Below, piece by piece: positions 6,425 through 11,037 of a stretch of DNA of 11,037 nucleotides (position 1 is the stretch's first letter; each line of letters starts with the position of its first letter). The DNA is from UMGS172 sp045647525 (GTDB lineage Bacteria > Bacillota > Clostridia > Oscillospirales > Acutalibacteraceae), in assembly GCA_045647525.1 (NCBI GenBank), contig JAZRMK010000042.1, positions 1-11,037 of the forward strand. The letters run 5' to 3'. A program made the position numbers and the translations under genes. A model generated the notes under the pieces. The model made no database searches, had not been told where the DNA came from, and saw only the letters and a list, made by a program, of their open reading frames with translations.

Positions 6425-6453
6425 ATTATACACCTATTTTAACAATGTGTCAA
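6425..6453 (-). promoter_or_regulatory. Fully consensus sigma-A promoter of gdhA
   Basis: On the complement TTGACA (6448-6453), a 17-base spacer and TATAAT (6425-6430) match the consensus at every position. The predicted start near 6418 leaves a leader of about 30 bases, with GGAGGAGA before the ATG. Confidence 0.9.
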
Positions 6454-6612
6454 TGTTTGGAAATGCAGTTTATTTTTTTATATAATTGTAAAGCAAATCC
6501 ATCACTGTACAAGGTGTTACTACTTTTCATAATTAAGATTTACAAGTTTTTTCCTAATTTATTAAAGTTTGCATTTGTTTTAAGTGAGTTTTAATTAAAA
6601 AACTTTACTTTA

Positions 6613-8589
6613 TTAGTCCAACTCTCGCTTTCCTGTATAAAGTTCGTAATAGCGACCCTTTAACGCAAGCAATTCATCGTGAGTGCCTCTTTCAATAATC
6701 TCACCCTGCTCTAATACCATAATTGCATCTGAATTTCTTACAGTAGAAAGTCGATGTGCAATTACAAAGGTTGTGCGATCCTTCATAAGGCGGTCCATAC
6801 CGTGCTCAATGTGTCGTTCAGTCCTCGTATCAACCGAACTTGTTGCTTCATCAAGAACAAGTATCGGTGCTTTGGAAACAGCAGCACGAGCAATATTAAG
6901 TAACTGTCTTTGACCCTGTGAAAGATTTGCTCCATCACCGTCAATCACGGTATTATACCCTTCTGATAAACGCATAATGAAGCTGTGCGCACTGGCGGTT
7001 TTTGCAGCTGCAATTACTTCTTCATCAGTTGCGTCAAGTCTTCCGTAACGAATGTTTTCCATTATTGTACCACTAAAAAGATGTGTGTCCTGCAAAACCA
7101 TTGCGATGTTTTGGCGTAAACTATCGCGGTCAATATCACGAATATCGACTCCATCAATAGTAATACTTCCATCATTGATATCGTAAAAACGATTAAGCAA
7201 ATTAGTAATGGTGGTCTTACCTGCACCCGTCGAACCGACAAAGGCAATTTTTTGACCGGGTTTGGCGTAGAGTGAAATGTTTTTGAGTATTGTCTTATCA
7301 GGCTTGTATCCGAATGTTACTTCCTTGATTTCAACAAAACCTTTCATCTCATTCATTGTCTTAGCATCCTCTGACTGAGGTACTTCGGGCTCCTTATCCA
7401 TAATACCGAACACGCGCTCAGCACCCGCCAAAGCCGAAAACAATGTACTCATCTGTGCCGAAATATTGTTTATGGGCATAGAGAATTGCTTTGAATAGTT
7501 TGCGAAAACGGTAAGGTCGCCCGGGCCGAAATTGTTGGTCAAAACCATCAATATACCGCCAACACCGACCGTTATTGCATAGCTTATCTGGCTTGTGTTA
7601 TGCATAATCGGTCCCATAATACCGCCGTAAAACTGTGCCTTAAACTGCTTATCTCGCATATCATTATTAAGTTTCTCAAACTCGTCAACACAGATATCTT
7701 CGTGATTGAAAACCTTTACGACCTTCTGGCCCGTAACTGTTTCCTCAATATAACCGTTAACAGCACCCAAAGCCGCCTGCTGACCAGAATAGTACTTTCT
7801 TGACCTCTTACCAATGGCAGCACCACCTCTGGCAAAAATCGGAATAAACACCAGAGTTATGAGTGTCAGCCAAATGTTTGTGGTTATCATAAATGTAAAT
7901 GTGCCGACAAGTGTAATTGTGCCCGAAACAAGTTCAGTCAATGAATTATTAAGCATAACATCAATATTGTCGACGTCATTCGTGAAGCGGCTCATTGTTT
8001 CACCTGTTGGAGTTGAATCAAAATATCCAACAGGCAATTTTAACAATTTTTTATAAAGGTCATTTCTGATTGCCTCGGTTGCGCCTTGGGAAACTGATAG
8101 CATAATCCTTCTCTGCAAGTATATCATTGTAAGGCTTACAAGGTATATCGAAAGCATAATTATGATTGCAACGATAATATAGACAAATATATCCGCCATC
8201 TCTATTTTTGAAAACAGAGATGAATTGCAGAGTTTAACAATCAACCCGTCGACCAACTTTCCAATAGGAGTATATTCAATTTTTAAAGAGGGTGCTACAT
8301 ACCTTGTAATTCGGTTAATTATCGGCGACAGCATAAAACCGCCGATAAGCGAAGCCACGGTGCTTATTATCATACAGAAAAAGACCAGTACAAGTCTTAT
8401 TTTGTATTTAGCAACGTAAGCCCATAATCTTTTAATTGTGCTGCCGGTATTCTTTGGCTTTCCGCCGGGACCTCTACCGTGAGGCCCGCCTCGACCCGGC
8501 CCTCTGCCCGGTCCCATCATTCCGCCTTTTTGGTCTTTCGCAACCTGATTATACTGCTTTTGGAGGTCTTCTAAGCTTCTTCCTGCCAT
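6613..8589 (-). CDS. ABC exporter subunit with fused membrane and ATPase domains (catalytic partner)
   Basis: This 658-residue half-transporter of the multidrug/lipid exporter class (type IV fold, BmrCD or TM287/288-like) is in the plasma membrane. A Gly/Pro/Arg-rich N-terminal tail (about 22-44) precedes six membrane helices (about 55-385), with a long external loop after helix 1 (about 92-132). The ATPase domain has Walker A GSTGAGKTT (452-460), Q500, signature LSQGQ (556-560), Walker B ILVLDEATS with catalytic E581, and H612. So its own Walker side is complete, but its signature is off-consensus (SQGQ for SGGQ). I start it at the ATG of 8587-8589, ten bases after GGAGG; an upstream TTG (8596-8598) is only one base from it. 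It follows the first ABC gene by five bases. The substrate cannot be told from sequence. Confidence 0.92.
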   Translation of the reverse strand: MAGRSLEDLQKQYNQVAKDQKGGMMGPGRGPGRGGPHGRGPGGKPKNTGSTIKRLWAYVAKYKIRLVLVFFCMIISTVASLIGGFMLSPIINRITRYVAPSLKIEYTPIGKLVDGLIVKLCNSSLFSKIEMADIFVYIIVAIIIMLSIYLVSLTMIYLQRRIMLSVSQGATEAIRNDLYKKLLKLPVGYFDSTPTGETMSRFTNDVDNIDVMLNNSLTELVSGTITLVGTFTFMITTNIWLTLITLVFIPIFARGGAAIGKRSRKYYSGQQAALGAVNGYIEETVTGQKVVKVFNHEDICVDEFEKLNNDMRDKQFKAQFYGGIMGPIMHNTSQISYAITVGVGGILMVLTNNFGPGDLTVFANYSKQFSMPINNISAQMSTLFSALAGAERVFGIMDKEPEVPQSEDAKTMNEMKGFVEIKEVTFGYKPDKTILKNISLYAKPGQKIAFVGSTGAGKTTITNLLNRFYDINDGSITIDGVDIRDIDRDSLRQNIAMVLQDTHLFSGTIMENIRYGRLDATDEEVIAAAKTASAHSFIMRLSEGYNTVIDGDGANLSQGQRQLLNIARAAVSKAPILVLDEATSSVDTRTERHIEHGMDRLMKDRTTFVIAHRLSTVRNSDAIMVLEQGEIIERGTHDELLALKGRYYELYTGKRELD

Positions 8590-8594
8590 TTTAG

Positions 8595-10325
8595 TCAAGC
8601 CTCCTTATCCATCTGCGAGTAATAGATTTCTGCGTACTCGGTATTGTTTTTCAACAATTCATCGTGTGTGCCGATACCGGTAACTCTACCTTCATCAACT
8701 ACGATTATCTTATCTGCATCAATAACCGACGAGATTCGTTGGGCAATTATAATCTTTGTAGCATCGGGTATATCTTCCCTGAAAGCCTTTCTTATCTGTG
8801 CCTCCGTTGCAGTATCTACCGCACTGGTAGAATCATCAAGGATAAGTATTTTCGGCTTTTTGAGCAGTGCTCTTGCAATACAAAGTCTTTGCTTTTGTCC
8901 ACCCGAAACATTTGAACCGCCTTGACCCAACTCACTTTCATATCCATTTGTAAAGGTGGACACAAACTTATCTGCCTGAGCTCTTTTAGCGGCGTTGACA
9001 ATCTCTTCGTCGGTGGCATCTTCGCTTCCCCATCGTAAATTATCAGCAACAGTACCGCTGAAAAGCACGTTCTTTTGCAGAACCATACTTACACCTTCAC
9101 GAAGATTATATAGCGAATAATCCTTAACATTCACATCATCTACCAAGACATCACCCGAATCCACATCATAAAGACGCGGTATCATCGAAACAAGTGTCGT
9201 CTTGCCACAACCCGTCGAGCCTATAATACCCACCGTTTCACCGGGCATAATTGTAAAACTCACCTTATCGAGCACGGGTTCATCACTGTTTTTGTAGTAG
9301 CGATATGTAACATCACGGAACTCAATTTTTCCAAGTTCAACCTTTTTGTCCTTGTGTTTTGCCTCAAAATCGGTGATGTCAACCTCTTCGTTAAGAACCT
9401 CTTTAATCCGGCGAGCCGATGCCAATGCTCTGGCAGAGGTCATAAGAAGCATCGTTACCATCATCAATGAAAAAAGTATCTGGTTAACGTAGGTCAAGAA
9501 TGCAGAAAGGTCACCGATCCGCATTTCACCTGAAATTACGATATTACCGCCAAACCAAATTACAGCCAAGGTAGTAAGATTCATAATAATGGTAGATACA
9601 GGCTGCATGAAGATCATAATTTTCATGGCCGACATACCTGCGGCTTTGAGGTCTGCATTTGATTTTCTAAAACGCTTGTTCTCGTGTTCTTCACGTACAA
9701 AGGACTTTACAACTCTGATGTTGGTGACGCCCTCCTGCACTGTGTTATTAAGATTGTCAACCTTCTGCTGCATTCTTTGAAATCTTGAAAATCCGGCAAA
9801 AATAAGCGAAAAAATTGCAATAAGCATAAGCGGCACAGTTACGGCAAAAACAATGGAAAGCTTTGGCTTTAACATAATTGCCATAACGAGCGCACCTATC
9901 ATCATACCGGGTGAACGAAGTGCCATACGAAGCAGCATATTGACAAAATTCTGCAACTGCGTAACATCGTTTGTAAGACGCGTGACCAATGAACCTGCCG
10001 AGAACTTATCGATATTCTTAAACGAATATGACTGGACCTTTTTATAGACATCTGCTCTCAGATCCGCCGCGAAATTAACCGATGCCTTGGCACCGAAATA
10101 AGCACCACCTACACCGCCTAACATCATCAGAACTGCCACGACTATCATCAACAGCGAGTACCATATACTGTTGGGAACTGTCAAAGTTTCTGCCGTACCT
10201 GCGTTTATAACCATCGATAAAAGCTTCGGCATTAACACCTCGCCGATAACTTCAACTATCATACATAAAGGACCGGTTATAAAATACGGCAAATACGGTT
10301 TTATGTACTTGAACCACTGCTTCAT
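8595..10325 (-). CDS. ABC exporter subunit with fused membrane and ATPase domains (degenerate-site partner)
   Basis: This 576-residue half-transporter is the upstream partner of the heterodimer. Six membrane helices lie within about 12-300. The ATPase domain has Walker A GSTGCGKTT (369-377), Q417, a canonical signature VSGGQ (473-477), and Walker B ILILDDSTS with D498 in place of the catalytic glutamate. Q529 in AQRISS replaces the H-loop histidine. These two changes mark the non-hydrolysing site of known heterodimeric exporters. Paired with the next gene's LSQGQ they make one degenerate site; its VSGGQ completes the active site of the partner. The ATG overlaps the marR stop (ATGA), and AAGGAG lies seven bases upstream. 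The role is probably drug or toxic-compound efflux; the substrate is unknown. Confidence 0.92.
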   Translation of the reverse strand: MKQWFKYIKPYLPYFITGPLCMIVEVIGEVLMPKLLSMVINAGTAETLTVPNSIWYSLLMIVVAVLMMLGGVGGAYFGAKASVNFAADLRADVYKKVQSYSFKNIDKFSAGSLVTRLTNDVTQLQNFVNMLLRMALRSPGMMIGALVMAIMLKPKLSIVFAVTVPLMLIAIFSLIFAGFSRFQRMQQKVDNLNNTVQEGVTNIRVVKSFVREEHENKRFRKSNADLKAAGMSAMKIMIFMQPVSTIIMNLTTLAVIWFGGNIVISGEMRIGDLSAFLTYVNQILFSLMMVTMLLMTSARALASARRIKEVLNEEVDITDFEAKHKDKKVELGKIEFRDVTYRYYKNSDEPVLDKVSFTIMPGETVGIIGSTGCGKTTLVSMIPRLYDVDSGDVLVDDVNVKDYSLYNLREGVSMVLQKNVLFSGTVADNLRWGSEDATDEEIVNAAKRAQADKFVSTFTNGYESELGQGGSNVSGGQKQRLCIARALLKKPKILILDDSTSAVDTATEAQIRKAFREDIPDATKIIIAQRISSVIDADKIIVVDEGRVTGIGTHDELLKNNTEYAEIYYSQMDKEA

Positions 10326-10798
10326 ACGTTTTCTCCTTGCTTACAAAATTCGGTTTCAGCCGATTTAAGATTATCTTGAATTTTATTTAAAAGTCCAACA
10401 AAACATTCCAGTTCGGATTCAGAAAAACCTTCGAACATCGCATTGTCAATGGCTGTAAATATCTTCTTCGTTTCATTTATCATTGTCCTGCCTTCTTCGG
10501 TTATCTTTATAGCATTACAACGTCCATCGTCACTCGAAGAGGTGCGGCTGATAAGACCTTTTGCCTCTAACTTTTTTAGCGATACCGCAACGGCAGCAGG
10601 ACTAACGTGAAAATGTTCTGCCAACTGCTTTTGAGAAATATCCTCGTTTCGTGACAAATGCATCAAGGTTATATGTTGCTTTTGATGAATACCGAAGCGT
10701 TCACTTGCCTGACGCTCAAAAACCGACCTTCTCATACGGTCGGTCCTCATAAACAGATTCACCGTTTCCTTCAATGTTTCAGCAGTAATACGTGACAA
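10322..10798 (-). CDS. MarR-family transcriptional regulator of the ABC exporter operon
   Basis: This 158-residue winged-helix DNA-binding protein is presumably a dimer. Helical residues 5-48 are followed by the DNA-binding core QKQLAEHFHVSPAAVAVSLKKLEAKG (56-81). The wing (about 82-104) contains DDGR at 90-93, the usual MarR D-x-R turn. A C-terminal helix (125-150) serves dimerisation. I choose a TTG start (10796-10798), because GGGGTGA (10804-10810 on the complement) lies five bases ahead. A GTG at 10807 and a TTG at 10828 lack such a site, and the latter falls in the operator array. It is first in an operon with two ABC genes, joined by a four-base overlap. Such regulators usually repress their own operon until a ligand binds; autorepression here is inferred from the palindromes just upstream. 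Confidence 0.9.
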   Translation of the reverse strand: MSRITAETLKETVNLFMRTDRMRRSVFERQASERFGIHQKQHITLMHLSRNEDISQKQLAEHFHVSPAAVAVSLKKLEAKGLISRTSSSDDGRCNAIKITEEGRTMINETKKIFTAIDNAMFEGFSESELECFVGLLNKIQDNLKSAETEFCKQGENV

Positions 10799-10821
10799 TA
10801 AAATCACCCCAACAAAAATAG

Positions 10822-10863
10822 TTAACAAGTTAATAATTAACCTGTTAACTATTAACAGGTTAA
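10822..10863. promoter_or_regulatory. Triple operator array TTAACnnGTTAA between two marR genes
   Basis: Three 12-bp palindromes occur: TTAACAAGTTAA (10822-10833), TTAACCTGTTAA (10837-10848) and TTAACAGGTTAA (10852-10863). Their starts are exactly 15 bp apart. The core is like the SlyA/MarR-type box (SlyA prefers TTAGCAAGCTAA), so binding by the adjacent MarR protein is likely but inferred. The array fills the space where both divergent promoters must lie. Confidence 0.78.
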
Positions 10864-10868
10864 TTATT
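10832..10868. repeat. Perfect 17-bp inverted repeat
   Basis: The arms at 10832-10848 and 10852-10868 are exact reverse complements around CTA. They contain operator boxes two and three. No T-run tail suggests a terminator, so I read it as part of the operator. Confidence 0.85.
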
Positions 10869-10880
10869 TTTTGATATGTA
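10852..10880 (+). promoter_or_regulatory. Tentative promoter of the rightward marR-like gene
   Basis: TTAACA (10852-10857), one base off the -35 consensus and lying inside the third palindrome, is 17 bases from TATGTA (10875-10880), a poor -10. If real, operator binding would directly cover the -35. The weak -10 keeps confidence low. Confidence 0.3.
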
Positions 10881-10897
10881 AATTACAGAGGTGAAAT

Positions 10898-11037
10898 ATG
10901 GTGGAACAAAGCGGCCACCTTATGGAGATTGCCAAAAGTTTCATGAAAGCAGGCAGGATGCACCGGGCGTGTTGTGACAAACTCATGTCGGGGATTAAAA
11001 TGCACCGGGGACAGCATATGCTCCTGATGGAACTTTC
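10898..11037 (+). CDS. MarR-like regulator, N-terminal part, cut by the window end
   Basis: 46 codons are visible, from an ATG at 10898-10900 preceded by AGAGGTGA. The peptide begins MVEQSGHLMEIAKSFMKAG and continues RMHRACCDKLMSG, then MHRGQHMLLMEL. It aligns almost without gaps to residues 9-49 of the divergent MarR protein: both have L-x-E, FM, RM-x-R, and a QH-x-x-LM-x-LS segment ahead of the expected helix-turn-helix. It is therefore probably a paralogous MarR regulator; the DNA-binding part lies beyond the window. It carries two adjacent cysteines (CC at 25-26). Its base composition is about 50% G+C over these 140 bases, against about 38% in the stretches of the neighbouring marR gene I counted. 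Confidence 0.68.
   Translation, partial: MVEQSGHLMEIAKSFMKAGRMHRACCDKLMSGIKMHRGQHMLLMEL

Noticed and set aside
6587..6604. AGTTTT-AATTAA-AAAACT hairpin after the ABC operon
   Set aside because: The stem is only A/T-rich pairs with no leftward T tail of its own; I do not see a convincing terminator for this operon in 6454-6612.
8590..8598. TTG start of the second ABC gene at 8598
   Set aside because: Only one base separates it from GGAGG; the ATG at 8589 has a workable ten-base spacing.
10832..10868. Large inverted repeat read as a terminator or transposon end
   Set aside because: No T tract follows on either strand, it lies between divergent genes, and no transposase or target duplication is visible; an operator fits better.
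1..11037. CRISPR array, prophage, insertion sequence or toxin-antitoxin system
   Set aside because: No spaced direct repeats, transposase, integrase or phage genes are visible, and no toxin-antitoxin pair is recognisable.

Overview
The window reads as chromosome of a low-to-moderate G+C, spore-forming anaerobe of the class Clostridia, most likely a gut Oscillospiraceae/Ruminococcaceae-type organism. The reasons are a cotJABC spore-coat operon, a clostridial glutamate dehydrogenase very like the Clostridium symbiosum enzyme as I recall it, a class II (Firmicutes-type) galT, a small DUF6472-like protein and strong GGAGG ribosome binding sites with several GTG/TTG starts. Placement below class is inference.

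Layout. Positions 1-200 hold the possible tail of a + strand gene and two terminators built on the same stem. Positions 200-1263 (- strand) are cotJA-cotJB-cotJC, overlapping or abutting. A divergent tRNA-Pro(GGG) with its own promoter and terminator lies at 1406-1482. Positions 1569-3077 (-) encode a secreted, membrane-anchored MBG/YDG-repeat protein. It is divergent from a 58-codon four-cysteine gene at 3211-3387 (+). The small gene shares a bidirectional terminator with galT (3420-4910, -), and gdhA (5037-6389, -) follows with a fully consensus promoter. Positions 6613-10798 (-) form a tightly coupled marR-ABC-ABC multidrug-exporter-type operon. At the right edge (10898 onward, +) a second, related MarR-like gene diverges from it. 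The space between them holds three 12-bp palindromes TTAACnnGTTAA at exact 15-bp pitch.

Most of the window is single-gene housekeeping or accessory units, each with a recognisable promoter and terminator: galT for galactose use, gdhA linking ammonia and 2-oxoglutarate to glutamate, cotJ for the spore. The parts that clearly work together are the cotJ proteins and the MarR/ABC cassette. In that cassette one ABC subunit carries the degenerate nucleotide site and the other the consensus catalytic residues, so the two should form one asymmetric heterodimer under local MarR control. No wholly new system is evident. The least explained elements are the triple operator between two MarR paralogues, the MBG-repeat surface protein and the four-cysteine protein. 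No gene-free stretch exceeds 300 bases. The longest, between gdhA and the ABC operon (6390-6612), holds the gdhA promoter and otherwise AT-rich sequence in which I see nothing firm.
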